Assembly (NCBI GenBank): GCA_030151565.1
Contig: JASLDM010000008.1
Location: 1-24,499, forward strand
Source of the DNA: Flavobacterium sp.
GTDB lineage: Bacteria > Bacteroidota > Bacteroidia > Flavobacteriales > Flavobacteriaceae
DNA: 24,499 nt
Direction: 5' to 3'
In this document: positions 7,665 through 15,935 of the stretch, piece by piece
Layout: each line of letters starts with the position of its first letter
Position numbering within the stretch: the first letter of the stretch is position 1
Notes under the pieces: model-generated
What the model was told of the DNA's origin: nothing
The model's database searches: none
Seen by the model: the letters and a program-made list of their open reading frames with translations, nothing else
Made by a program: the position numbers and the translations under genes

Positions 7665-9440
7665 ATGGGCATTTACCGTCTTAAAGATCATTTTTTAAAC
7701 AAATTGATTTTTGTTTTAGTCCGATTACCGTTTTGGATCAGCTTACTGACCCTTTTTGTTTTGATCTATGATTTGGGTTTCACGACACTAAACAATCATC
7801 AAGAATCGCTTTATATATTATACTCTATTTGTTTAACAATAGGGATTATAGCTATTTTCAGGAGGTACTTCATCAAGGACTTTAATTTAACTTCGGGAGT
7901 CAAAATATTTGATGCCTTTAGTATTATTTTATTCTTGATATTGGTGATTGCACGCTTGGCTCCAGATCACCCAATGATGTTTTTTGATCGGAAGGCAATC
8001 ATCTTTTTTGCGGTGTTCATTATGCTTACTCGTGAGTTCTCCGTTTTGCAGTTCAATCTAAAGAAAACGAGAATGAACCCTGCACAACTCTTCATTTCAA
8101 GCTTTTTACTCGTAATCTTGGTCGGAGCTATTTTGCTTTCGTTTCCCAATGCTACCAATTATCCTATCAGTTATATTGATGCACTATTCACTGCTACAAG
8201 TGCCGTTTGTGTAACAGGTCTTTCTGTAGTCGATGTTGGAGGTCAATTTACTAAATTCGGGCAAACCGTTATGATTTTCTTAATGGAGTTTGGAGGATTG
8301 GGGATTATGACTATTGCGAGTTATTTCAGTTATTTTTTCAGAGGAAAAACCTCCTATACCAACCAGCTTACGCTAAAAGATATGTCTTATGCCGATAAGC
8401 TTGGTGATGTTTTTGCAACCTTGAAACGCATTATGATTATCTCATCCATAATTCAAGGCCTAGGAGTCATCCTGATTTTTTTCAGTGTTAGAAATCAAGT
8501 TTTTACCTCTATTTACGAACGCATTTATTTCTCGATATTTCACGCTATATCCGCTTTCTGTAATGCTGGTTTTTCTACATTACCAGAAAGCCTTTACACT
8601 TTTGAATACCGCTTTAATTACCCTTTGCATCTCATTATATCAGCCTTATTTATCACTGGAGGTCTTGGATTCCCGATTGTATTCAATATGTACAAATACG
8701 TCAAAAACATGATTTTTAATCGTATTCTACCGTTTAGTTTCAATCAAAAAACCATTTACACGCCTTGGGTAGTAAACTTAAGCACACGCATCATTTTGAT
8801 TACCACAGCAAGTCTTATAGTAGTTGGAACAGCGCTAATTTATATTTTAGAATACAAAAACACCTTGGCAGAACATTCTGCATTTGGAAAAATTGTTACA
8901 GCCTTTTTTACGGCCACAACACCTAGAACTGCTGGATTTGCAACCGTTGATAATGCTACTTTAGGAATGTCTTCTATTTTGCTCATTATTCTATTAATGT
9001 GGATTGGAGCATCTCCAATATCTACAGGAGGAGGGATCAAAACCAGTACATTTGCCATTGCTATTTTAAATATATTAAGTTTGGCAAAAGGTAAAAACCG
9101 CATTGAAGTTTACCGCAGAGAAATCGATCAACTATCTGTAAAACGTGCTTTTGCAATTATTGTTTTATCTTTAATTGTCGTTGGATTAGGAATCTTTTTA
9201 ATCACCTCTTTTGATGCCGAATTCGGACTTATTAGCATTGCATACGAATGCTTTTCCGCCTATAGTACCTCTGGTCTAAGTTTGGGAATTACTGCCGATT
9301 TAAGCGACGCAAGTAAACTAACCCTTATCGGATTAATGTTCATAGGCCGTATAAGTATGTTAACGTTATTGATAGCCGTTATGAGACAAGAAAAAATGAA
9401 AAATTACAGATATCCAACCGAGGAAATCTTAATCAATTAA
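7665..9440 (+). CDS. TrkH/KtrB-type potassium uptake channel subunit
   Basis: A 591-residue polytopic membrane protein. The four P-loop filter segments of the Trk/Ktr/HKT superfamily are visible: CVTGL (about 182-186), CNAGF (299-303), RTAGF (421-425) and STSGL (534-538). The conserved central glycines that coordinate K+ are all present, so the pore looks intact. It is longer than E. coli TrkH or KtrB because of about 130 extra N-terminal residues that appear to hold three or four additional hydrophobic helices. The gene starts 1 bp after the DUF3037 stop and is followed after 12 bp by its RCK partner, as expected for a K+ uptake pair. No separate promoter is visible. Confidence 0.95.
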   Translation: MGIYRLKDHFLNKLIFVLVRLPFWISLLTLFVLIYDLGFTTLNNHQESLYILYSICLTIGIIAIFRRYFIKDFNLTSGVKIFDAFSIILFLILVIARLAPDHPMMFFDRKAIIFFAVFIMLTREFSVLQFNLKKTRMNPAQLFISSFLLVILVGAILLSFPNATNYPISYIDALFTATSAVCVTGLSVVDVGGQFTKFGQTVMIFLMEFGGLGIMTIASYFSYFFRGKTSYTNQLTLKDMSYADKLGDVFATLKRIMIISSIIQGLGVILIFFSVRNQVFTSIYERIYFSIFHAISAFCNAGFSTLPESLYTFEYRFNYPLHLIISALFITGGLGFPIVFNMYKYVKNMIFNRILPFSFNQKTIYTPWVVNLSTRIILITTASLIVVGTALIYILEYKNTLAEHSAFGKIVTAFFTATTPRTAGFATVDNATLGMSSILLIILLMWIGASPISTGGGIKTSTFAIAILNILSLAKGKNRIEVYRREIDQLSVKRAFAIIVLSLIVVGLGIFLITSFDAEFGLISIAYECFSAYSTSGLSLGITADLSDASKLTLIGLMFIGRISMLTLLIAVMRQEKMKNYRYPTEEILIN

Positions 9441-9452
9441 CACAGAACCATT

Positions 9453-10136
9453 ATGAATTATATTATTGTAGGATTAGGGAATTTTGGTGCTTCATTAGCT
9501 CAAAAATTAACAGAGCAAGGTAATGAAGTTATTGGCGTTGATAAAAGCATGGCTAAAGTTGATGCTTATAAAGAAAAAATATCACACACCATTTGCTTAG
9601 ACTCAACAGATCAATATGTGATGTCTGGATTACCTTTAAAAAACACAGACATCGTTATTGTTGCCATAGGTGAAGATCAAGGGGCTAATATTATGACTAC
9701 TGCCGTTCTTAAAAACTTGAATGTACAACGCTTAATTAGCCGTGCAATTACACCTTTACACGAAACAGTTCTTCAAGCTATTGGTGTAGATGAAATTGTA
9801 CACCCCGAAGAAGAAACAGCAGAAAGATGGGCAAAAAAACTATGCATAAAAGGTGTTGTCGATTCGTATGAAATTAATGGACGCTATAGTATTGTAGAAG
9901 TAAAAGTTTCTAAAAAATTCGCGGGACGTACATTGGGTGAAATTGGTTTTAGAACAAACTATAACTTGGTTGTTCTTACAACTTTAAAAGTAACGCAAGA
10001 ACGCAATATTCTCGGTTTGCAGAACAATATTCACGAAGTACAAGAAATTGCTTCTTATGAAACAGTACTCAATGAAGGGGATATTATGGTGATCTATGGT
10101 GATAATAAAGATATTAAGAAAATCTTAGCAGATTAA
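9453..10136 (+). CDS. TrkA/KtrA-type RCK regulatory subunit of K+ uptake
   Basis: A 227-residue cytosolic protein with one RCK_N Rossmann domain (residues 1 to about 120; GLGNFG at 7-12 and Asp30 at the end of beta-2, the pattern for NAD or adenine-nucleotide binding) and one RCK_C domain (about 138-225). Single-unit length matches KtrA/KtrC rather than the duplicated E. coli TrkA. Such proteins form octameric rings that gate the membrane subunit in response to nucleotides. It follows the channel subunit by 12 bp. Confidence 0.95.
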   Translation: MNYIIVGLGNFGASLAQKLTEQGNEVIGVDKSMAKVDAYKEKISHTICLDSTDQYVMSGLPLKNTDIVIVAIGEDQGANIMTTAVLKNLNVQRLISRAITPLHETVLQAIGVDEIVHPEEETAERWAKKLCIKGVVDSYEINGRYSIVEVKVSKKFAGRTLGEIGFRTNYNLVVLTTLKVTQERNILGLQNNIHEVQEIASYETVLNEGDIMVIYGDNKDIKKILAD

Positions 10137-10167
10137 TTCCGTAACTTAGTCTTAAATTCAATTGAGT

Positions 10168-11001
10168 ATGACTGGAGATATATCTGTTTTAGACGCCTTA
10201 ACCACCTTCAAAGAACGAGCAACTTTAATGCCTGTATTGTTTGTAGGACACGGTTCACCAATGAATGCCATCGAAACCAATGATTTTTCTAATTATTGGA
10301 ATTATCTAGGCAAAGAATTGGAACAACCCTCCGCAATACTTGTCATTTCTGCACATTGGCTTACGAAAGGAACTCGTGTAACAGCAATGCAATCTCCAGA
10401 AACCATTCACGATTTTGGAGGTTTTCCACAAGCTTTATTTGACGTACAATATCCTGCATCTGGATCGCCTGAATTGGCATTGGAAACCAAAAGACTCATC
10501 AAAGACACCGACGTTGTTCTTGATCACGATTGGGGGTTAGACCACGGAACTTGGTCTGTAGTTCGCAAAATGTATCCGCAAGCAACTATTCCTGTAATAC
10601 AATTAAGTATTGACTTTTATCGTGATGGGGCCTATCATTATCATTTAGCACAACAACTCAAGGCACTCCGAAAAAGAGGAGTTTTAATTATTGGTAGTGG
10701 AAATCTTGTTCACAATCTTAAACGTTTAGACTGGAAGCAAATGCAATCACCAAATTATGGGTTTGACTGGGCCTTAGAAAGCAACGAACTTTTTAAACAA
10801 AAAGTACTTCAACGCGATTTTAAAGCTCTAGTTGATTACACTAATTTAGGTACAGCAGTGCAACTTGCCATACCAACCCCAGATCATTATTACCCTTTAT
10901 TGTATAGCTTAGGCTTGTATGATGCCAAAGATGAAATTCAAATATTTAATGATGCTTATGTAGGAGGCTCATTGAGTATGACTTCTTTTTTGATCGGATA
11001 G
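10168..11001 (+). CDS. ygiD: Extradiol ring-cleavage dioxygenase, YgiD/4,5-DOPA dioxygenase type
   Basis: A 277-residue protein of the LigB-like class III extradiol dioxygenase family, closest to YgiD/DODA enzymes that open DOPA-like catechols with a single active-site metal. Conserved histidine motifs are visible: GHGSPM (His28), SAHW (His63), LDHGTW (His126), SGNLVHN and TPDHYYP. The ATG at 10168 is chosen over a TTG at 10162. It begins 31 bp after the trkA-type gene and may share the operon, although a link with K+ uptake is not obvious. The physiological substrate is unknown. It ends tail-to-tail with the GNAT gene, 2 bp apart. Confidence 0.9.
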   Translation: MTGDISVLDALTTFKERATLMPVLFVGHGSPMNAIETNDFSNYWNYLGKELEQPSAILVISAHWLTKGTRVTAMQSPETIHDFGGFPQALFDVQYPASGSPELALETKRLIKDTDVVLDHDWGLDHGTWSVVRKMYPQATIPVIQLSIDFYRDGAYHYHLAQQLKALRKRGVLIIGSGNLVHNLKRLDWKQMQSPNYGFDWALESNELFKQKVLQRDFKALVDYTNLGTAVQLAIPTPDHYYPLLYSLGLYDAKDEIQIFNDAYVGGSLSMTSFLIG

Positions 11002-11003
11002 AT

Positions 11004-11840
11004 TTAGAGTACTCGCTTCATTTCAAACTGTTTTACATACACATTCAACCCATTTTTTTCTAAAAACAAGCGAATTCCTTCTGTTTGCAAATCTACATTA
11101 GTTAGTGTTAGTGTTGCATTTCTTTCAAAAACCGATTGCAATACTTGACTACCTATACCTTGACGTCTCAAAGCTGGTGTAACCCACAATTGCAATACTT
11201 TTCTCTTTTCTGGATGATAAACCACATAACCCGCAAATTGCTGCTTAAAAACAAGGCGTTTAATACATACTTGATTTTCAATATTGGCAATACTAAAATC
11301 ATTATTTTGCCAAGTAGGTGCAATATCTTTCTGCGCGTAATAAATCAGATATTCATAATAGGGTAGGTCTGTAAAACGAAGATCAAGTTTTTTGGCAACC
11401 AGAGGCACAATACCTTTAAAGCAAGAAACAGCTCTTGTTTTCTCAAAACCATTATTCGCATACGCTATTTGCGCGACAGCATTGGTTTCAAGCACTTCCA
11501 AATAGTAATTCTCACATCCCATTTCTTTCAAATGCGCAACAGCCATTTCAAGCATCAAACTTGTCAAACCTTTACTTCTATACTCAGGTAAAACACCTGT
11601 AGCACTATTGTAACAATTTGTTCCGTCTACTGCGTTCAAAACAAAAGCAACGAGCTTAGTCCCATCATAAACACCTATAGAACAATCCAACACAACCCCG
11701 TCAGACAGTAGCTTGTCTTCCAATTGCTCTTGAGTCCATTGCATTGGAACACTATAATCAAGAAAAGCGGCATTATACGTTGTTAAAAGCTCTAAAAGAG
11801 AGGTTTCTGATAAAAATTGACAAGATAGGGTAGACGTCAT
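11004..11840 (-). CDS. Two-domain GNAT family N-acetyltransferase
   Basis: A 278-residue protein with two acetyltransferase-like halves. The first (about residues 1-150) has an acetyl-CoA-binding motif A like GVLPEYRSKGLTSLML followed by YLEVLETNAVAQIAYANNGF. The second (about 190-278) has WVTPALRRQGIGSQVL followed by IRLFLEKNGL, closer to the R/QxxGxG/A consensus. The substrate cannot be told from sequence. Whether both halves bind acetyl-CoA is open; the second looks the more complete. The serine hydrolase gene lies upstream but a hairpin terminator stands between them, and no TAnnTTTG element is visible before this start, so its promoter is unclear. Confidence 0.85.
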   Translation of the reverse strand: MTSTLSCQFLSETSLLELLTTYNAAFLDYSVPMQWTQEQLEDKLLSDGVVLDCSIGVYDGTKLVAFVLNAVDGTNCYNSATGVLPEYRSKGLTSLMLEMAVAHLKEMGCENYYLEVLETNAVAQIAYANNGFEKTRAVSCFKGIVPLVAKKLDLRFTDLPYYEYLIYYAQKDIAPTWQNNDFSIANIENQVCIKRLVFKQQFAGYVVYHPEKRKVLQLWVTPALRRQGIGSQVLQSVFERNATLTLTNVDLQTEGIRLFLEKNGLNVYVKQFEMKRVL

Positions 11841-11860
11841 TATATATGCTGTATAAAATA

Positions 11861-11884
11861 AATACGCCTTAAAGAAGGCGTATT
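11861..11884 (-). terminator. Terminator of the serine hydrolase gene
   Basis: A 10-bp perfect stem (11861-11870 with 11875-11884) and a 4-nt loop. Read on the minus strand it is followed by a T-rich run (complement of 11851-11860). It lies 11 bp after the hydrolase stop and before the GNAT start. Confidence 0.8.
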
Positions 11885-11894
11885 AAAATCATTT

Positions 11895-13073
11895 TTATAA
11901 ATCTAAGTTTCCGACTTTATAATCACCGAAATGATGTGCTAAGTCTATCGTTTTGTAAGCGAGTTTAGTATACTTATTGGAGAATAAAATAATGGAAACA
12001 CTATCTTGCTCCAATCGGATATAAGATGTTGTGTTACCACGCCACCAACCGTTGTGGAACGTATAGTTTTTACCATTATCCATTTCAATCAAACGCATTC
12101 CCAAACCATAGTTATTCTTTCCTTTGTTTTCATAACTATACCCTTTATACATTTGTTCTTTCAACGTAGCGCTCAAAAATTGGTCAGAGTATAACGCGGT
12201 GTCCAATTTCAATAAATCACGTGGTGTGGTATAGATGTTCTTATCTCCATACGTACCATCCATATAATCCCAACGCATCAATTGATTCTTATCTGTATAA
12301 GATTGACAAACTTCATTTTTACGACTAATATCGTCAAAAACAAAGCTATGCGACATTTGCAACGGATCGAATATCAAATCTTTAAGTGCTTTTTTGAATG
12401 GCTTTCCAGTAATTTTCTCAACCACTAATGCCAACATTACATAATTGGTATTAGAATAAGTAAACTTTGTATTCGGTTTAAAATCTAATGCTACTTTTTT
12501 CTGACTGATTACATCTAGTACATCCTGATTTTGAATCGTTTTTGTCTGATCCCAAATATTGTTATAGTATCCATAATAACGCAATCCACTACGGTGATTC
12601 AACAACATACGCACGGTAATATCCTCGTGTGGAAATGTAGGTAAAATCGAAGTAACACTCTGATCCAAATAAAGCAACCCTTGATCTACCAAACGCAAAG
12701 TTGCCACAGCTGTAACAACTTTTCCAACAGAAGCAACGTGCATTGGTGTATTTTCTGTCAAAACTTCATTTTTCTCTTTATTAGAAAACCCTTCGTATTC
12801 TTCGTAGATAATTTGGCCATTCTTAGCTACTAAAAAACTTCCTGAAAAATTCAGATCCTTTTTGATGTGCTTATGAAAAAACTCCTCCACTAAATGCCCT
12901 TTTTCTAGAATATATTCTGGCTCTAAGGGTTTAAATGAAGATGCAAAAGGCTTATCTTCTAATATATTGTGTTCTTTTAGTATCGGTATATGTTCTGCAA
13001 ATTCTTGGTTTTCCTTGTTACAAGATCCTAAAAATAGGGCGGCAGCAAGGAAACTATAATAAATCGGTTTCAT
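11895..13073 (-). CDS. Serine hydrolase of the beta-lactamase class C/PBP4* family, probable lipoprotein
   Basis: A 392-residue protein with a lipoprotein signal ending FLGSC (Cys18), so probably lipid-anchored in the envelope. The three motifs of the serine beta-lactamase-like fold are visible: SVGK (Ser115-Lys118), YSN (206-208) and HNG (340-342, in place of KTG). The HxG form of the third motif is common in esterases and D-amino peptidases of this superfamily, so a peptidoglycan- or ester-directed hydrolase is more likely than a true beta-lactamase. It has its own promoter-like element 22 nt upstream and a terminator downstream, so it is probably transcribed alone. Confidence 0.92.
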   Translation of the reverse strand: MKPIYYSFLAAALFLGSCNKENQEFAEHIPILKEHNILEDKPFASSFKPLEPEYILEKGHLVEEFFHKHIKKDLNFSGSFLVAKNGQIIYEEYEGFSNKEKNEVLTENTPMHVASVGKVVTAVATLRLVDQGLLYLDQSVTSILPTFPHEDITVRMLLNHRSGLRYYGYYNNIWDQTKTIQNQDVLDVISQKKVALDFKPNTKFTYSNTNYVMLALVVEKITGKPFKKALKDLIFDPLQMSHSFVFDDISRKNEVCQSYTDKNQLMRWDYMDGTYGDKNIYTTPRDLLKLDTALYSDQFLSATLKEQMYKGYSYENKGKNNYGLGMRLIEMDNGKNYTFHNGWWRGNTTSYIRLEQDSVSIILFSNKYTKLAYKTIDLAHHFGDYKVGNLDL

Positions 13074-13095
13074 ATTTTGTTGTTGTCTTGGTTTC

Positions 13096-13103
13096 CAAAT
13101 ATA
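13096..13103 (-). promoter_or_regulatory. Bacteroidota -7 promoter element for the serine hydrolase
   Basis: On the minus strand this reads TATATTTG (TAnnTTTG) and ends 22 nt before the start codon. A TTG (complement of 13123-13125) lies 19 nt further upstream, the expected -33 spacing. This is the best full promoter match in the window. Confidence 0.65.
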
Positions 13104-13161
13104 TGAAATGTCTCAACAAATGCAACCAAAAAGTATCAAAAAAGTAATTATTCTATAATTT

Positions 13162-14274
13162 TTATAAACTTATCTTTTTCAGGGTGTTCTTTTGCAAACC
13201 ATCCTTATGCAGCAAAACAGATATCGACTTTAATTGCATATACGGCACACTCATATAGATATAACCTCCGTGTCCGACTTTATTTTCATCTGTACCCCAA
13301 GAGTTTTTCACTTTATAATAGGTAGTTCCTTTTTGGTCTTTCACCTTTCCTACAATATGCATCAGATGGTCGTCTTGGGTATTAAAATTATAAAATTCTT
13401 GCAAGCGATATTCCTCTGTAATCGTGCGTTCTTTAATAATTTCAGTTAGTCCTAAAGGCAAGTCATCCTTGTTTTCAGGAACAACAGCAATACCGTGCTT
13501 CGCAGAAAATCCTTTTTCAGATACATCACAATCCAATGATAATGTAAACCCATTTTCCAATGCGTGATCAATATTTTGAATATATTCATCTAGCGGTAAG
13601 TTATACATCATTCCATTAGAAAAATTATCGGGTACATTTAAAATAAAAGGACGGTAATTTTCTTTATCTTTAAATGAAGTAATTGTCACGTAATCATCGG
13701 GCTGAAGTCCTGTCATTTTCAAAAATGATTGTGGCGTATACTTCTTGCCCTGATAAGTAAATTCCGTAATGTTCGCTCCTAAATAGCTATCTAATATATA
13801 GTTTACAATTCCTTGCCATTTTGGAGAAATAGGCCCTTTACTGTTTGCAAACGCATCGAGCACACTCTTTAGCGCATCAAACAATTCTTCGTGGTTATAG
13901 GTTTCAGAACCTTCCAATCCTGAATATACCTCATAGGGTACCAATCCAGCATCGCGCATACTATTTATTACATCGTGAGCCAATCCACCTTCTCCAAATT
14001 GTGCTTTTCCTTGACGCATCACATAATTCGCTGCCTTTTTGGGATAAACGTGACGCACATTATACATCTCAGATAAATCGATAAGCTTACCTGTTTTACG
14101 TATAATCTCAGATTCTAAAAAAGACCCCGTAGAGAAACTCCAACAAGTACCCGTTTGTCCTTGACTTAATACAGCCAAAGCATCGTTATCTTTAATGGTT
14201 TGAAATTCATAGTTTTGGGCATTCAGATTTAACACAGCACCTAAAAATGCTGAGGCTAGAATTAGTCGTCTCAT
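13162..14274 (-). CDS. Exported C1-family cysteine peptidase, aminopeptidase C/bleomycin hydrolase-like
   Basis: A 370-residue protein with a signal peptide (residues 1-20, ending LNAQ). Papain-fold catalytic residues are visible: Gln38 and Cys44 in QGQTGTCWSFS, His306 in LMHIVG, and Asn324 in KNSWG. The long insert between Cys and His and the MHIVG context resemble the C1B group (PepC/bleomycin hydrolase) rather than classic papains, but those are normally cytosolic, whereas this one is predicted to be exported. A role in periplasmic or external peptide degradation is inference. It is divergent from menB; the 71-bp gap must hold promoters for both. Confidence 0.9.
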   Translation of the reverse strand: MRRLILASAFLGAVLNLNAQNYEFQTIKDNDALAVLSQGQTGTCWSFSTGSFLESEIIRKTGKLIDLSEMYNVRHVYPKKAANYVMRQGKAQFGEGGLAHDVINSMRDAGLVPYEVYSGLEGSETYNHEELFDALKSVLDAFANSKGPISPKWQGIVNYILDSYLGANITEFTYQGKKYTPQSFLKMTGLQPDDYVTITSFKDKENYRPFILNVPDNFSNGMMYNLPLDEYIQNIDHALENGFTLSLDCDVSEKGFSAKHGIAVVPENKDDLPLGLTEIIKERTITEEYRLQEFYNFNTQDDHLMHIVGKVKDQKGTTYYKVKNSWGTDENKVGHGGYIYMSVPYMQLKSISVLLHKDGLQKNTLKKISL

Positions 14275-14318
14275 CGTATATAATTTTATAGTAATGCAAT
14301 ATAATGCAAAAAATAGGT

Positions 14319-14326
14319 TATTTTTA
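14319..14326 (+). promoter_or_regulatory. Possible -7 element for menB
   Basis: TATTTTTA matches TAnnTTTG except for the last base and ends 19 nt before the ATG at 14346, the same geometry as other starts in the window. Confidence 0.3.
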
Positions 14327-14345
14327 CCCTAAATTCAAAAAGATT

Positions 14346-15185
14346 ATGAGTAAGATACAATGGGAAACGGCTATCGAGTTTGAAGACATTACCTATAAAA
14401 AATGTAATGGAGTGGCTCGAATTGCTTTTAATAGACCAGAGGTTAGAAATGCCTTTCGACCAAAAACAACAAGCGAATTATATCGTGCCTTTTACGACGC
14501 TCAAGAAGATACTTCTATCGGTGTAGTATTATTATCTGCAGAAGGACCATCTCCAAAAGATGGCGTATACTCATTCTGTAGTGGAGGAGATCAAAAAGCA
14601 CGCGGACACCAAGGTTATGTAGGGGAAGACGGAATGCACCGCTTAAACATCTTAGAAGTTCAACGCTTGATTCGTTTTATGACCAAAGTGGTTATCGCAG
14701 TAGTTCCAGGTTGGGCTGTTGGTGGTGGACACAGTTTACACGTCGTTTGTGATTTAACACTTGCGAGTAAAGAACACGCTATTTTTAAACAAACAGATGC
14801 CGATGTTACCAGTTTTGATGGTGGATACGGTTCGGCTTATTTAGCTAAAATGGTAGGTCAAAAACGCGCTCGTGAAATCTTTTTCCTAGGTCGTAATTAC
14901 TCGGCTCAAGAAGCTTATGAAATGGGAATGGTAAACGCAGTGATTCCGCACGAGGAATTAGAAGATACAGCTTACGAATGGGCTCAAGAGATTTTAGCTA
15001 AATCTCCTATATCTATTAAAATGTTGAAGTTTGCTATGAACCTTACAGATGATGGAATGGTGGGGCAACAAGTATTTGCTGGTGAAGCAACCCGTTTGGC
15101 TTATATGTCGGACGAGGCTAAAGAAGGTCGTGATGCCTTTTTAGAAAAACGCAAGCCTAACTTTGCTAAAAAATGGATTCCTTAA
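14346..15185 (+). CDS. menB: 1,4-dihydroxy-2-naphthoyl-CoA synthase
   Basis: A 279-residue crotonase-fold enzyme that closes the second ring of menaquinone by cyclising o-succinylbenzoyl-CoA. Family motifs visible: FNRPEVRNAFRP, FCSGGDQ (oxyanion-hole region), GWAVGGGHSLH, FKQTDADVTSFDGGYGSAY, and the C-terminal GRDAFLEKRKPNF. The QTDADV segment carries an Asp where E. coli MenB has a Gly and depends on bicarbonate, so this is the bicarbonate-independent type as known for Mycobacterium tuberculosis. The start at 14346 (MSKIQWE) is preferred to an in-frame ATG at 14304, which would add 14 residues across the putative promoter. No other men gene lies in the window. Confidence 0.97.
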   Translation: MSKIQWETAIEFEDITYKKCNGVARIAFNRPEVRNAFRPKTTSELYRAFYDAQEDTSIGVVLLSAEGPSPKDGVYSFCSGGDQKARGHQGYVGEDGMHRLNILEVQRLIRFMTKVVIAVVPGWAVGGGHSLHVVCDLTLASKEHAIFKQTDADVTSFDGGYGSAYLAKMVGQKRAREIFFLGRNYSAQEAYEMGMVNAVIPHEELEDTAYEWAQEILAKSPISIKMLKFAMNLTDDGMVGQQVFAGEATRLAYMSDEAKEGRDAFLEKRKPNFAKKWIP

Positions 15186-15206
15186 TGGAATAACTTCTTA
15201 TAAATC

Positions 15207-15242
15207 AAAAAGTCCTTTATGTTTATGCATAAAGGACTTTTT
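15207..15242. terminator. Bidirectional terminator between menB and the response regulator gene
   Basis: A 15-bp perfect stem (15207-15221 with 15228-15242) and a 6-nt loop. The arms begin with A5 and end with T5, so it can stop menB from one side and the response regulator gene from the other. Confidence 0.9.
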
Positions 15243-15258
15243 TAATTTATAACTTGTA

Positions 15259-15924
15259 TTAGAAATCGTTAGCAATAAAACCAACACCGCGAATGGTTTT
15301 GATGTGAGGATCTTCTTTTTTAAGATTCAACTTCTTTCGAATCGCATTCATAAATACGTCAATCACTCCTGAATCATACTCAAAACTGATCTGCCAAACA
15401 TCTTCTATAATTTGATCTCGAGAACGTATCTTTCCTTTATGCTCTATTAAATAACGCAATAACTCAAATTCACGTTGTGTAAAATTAATCGCTTTAGTAC
15501 TCCTAAAAACTTCAAACGTATCTAAATTTAACGTGATATCTCCTAAGGACAAGGTATTGCTTTCTGGAACTTCTCTAAAGTGTATTTTTATGCGCTCCAG
15601 TAGCTCTTCAAAACTAAAAGGCTTTTTAATATAATCATTAGCACCGGCTCTTAATCCTTCAATAGTTTCCCGTACCGTATCTTTTGCTGTTAAGAAAATA
15701 ACAGGCAATTTACTATCTGTATCTCGAATTATAGTACACAATTCCAATCCTGTCAATTTAGGCATCATCCAATCCAACAAAACCAAGTCCAAGTGTTCTT
15801 CTTGAAAAATAGCCAAGCCTTGCATACCGTCTGTTGCTATTAAAACTTCATAACCTTCTTCTTCCAAACCTTGTTTTAGAAAATTGGTAATTCCTATTTC
15901 ATCTTCAACGACTAATATTCTCAT
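15259..15924 (-). CDS. OmpR/PhoB-family response regulator
   Basis: A 221-residue two-domain regulator. The receiver has acidic residues at 7-9 (EDE), phospho-acceptor Asp51 in LVLLDWMMP, Thr79 and Lys101 in KKPF. The winged-helix DNA-binding domain (about 125-221) shows FTQREFELLRYL, the SRDQIIEDVW recognition region and TIRGVGF. The start at 15924 (MRILVVEDE) is chosen over an ORF extension to 15942 that would add six residues (MLNERA). It begins 11 bp after the lipid kinase stop, so both probably share a transcript. No histidine kinase gene is adjacent, so its sensor must lie elsewhere. Confidence 0.95.
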   Translation of the reverse strand: MRILVVEDEIGITNFLKQGLEEEGYEVLIATDGMQGLAIFQEEHLDLVLLDWMMPKLTGLELCTIIRDTDSKLPVIFLTAKDTVRETIEGLRAGANDYIKKPFSFEELLERIKIHFREVPESNTLSLGDITLNLDTFEVFRSTKAINFTQREFELLRYLIEHKGKIRSRDQIIEDVWQISFEYDSGVIDVFMNAIRKKLNLKKEDPHIKTIRGVGFIANDF

Positions 15925-15935
15925 AGCTCTTTCGT

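Noticed and set aside
11895..13073. True beta-lactamase resistance gene
   Set aside because: The third motif is HNG rather than KTG and the lipoprotein context fits the broad serine hydrolase group; resistance cannot be claimed.
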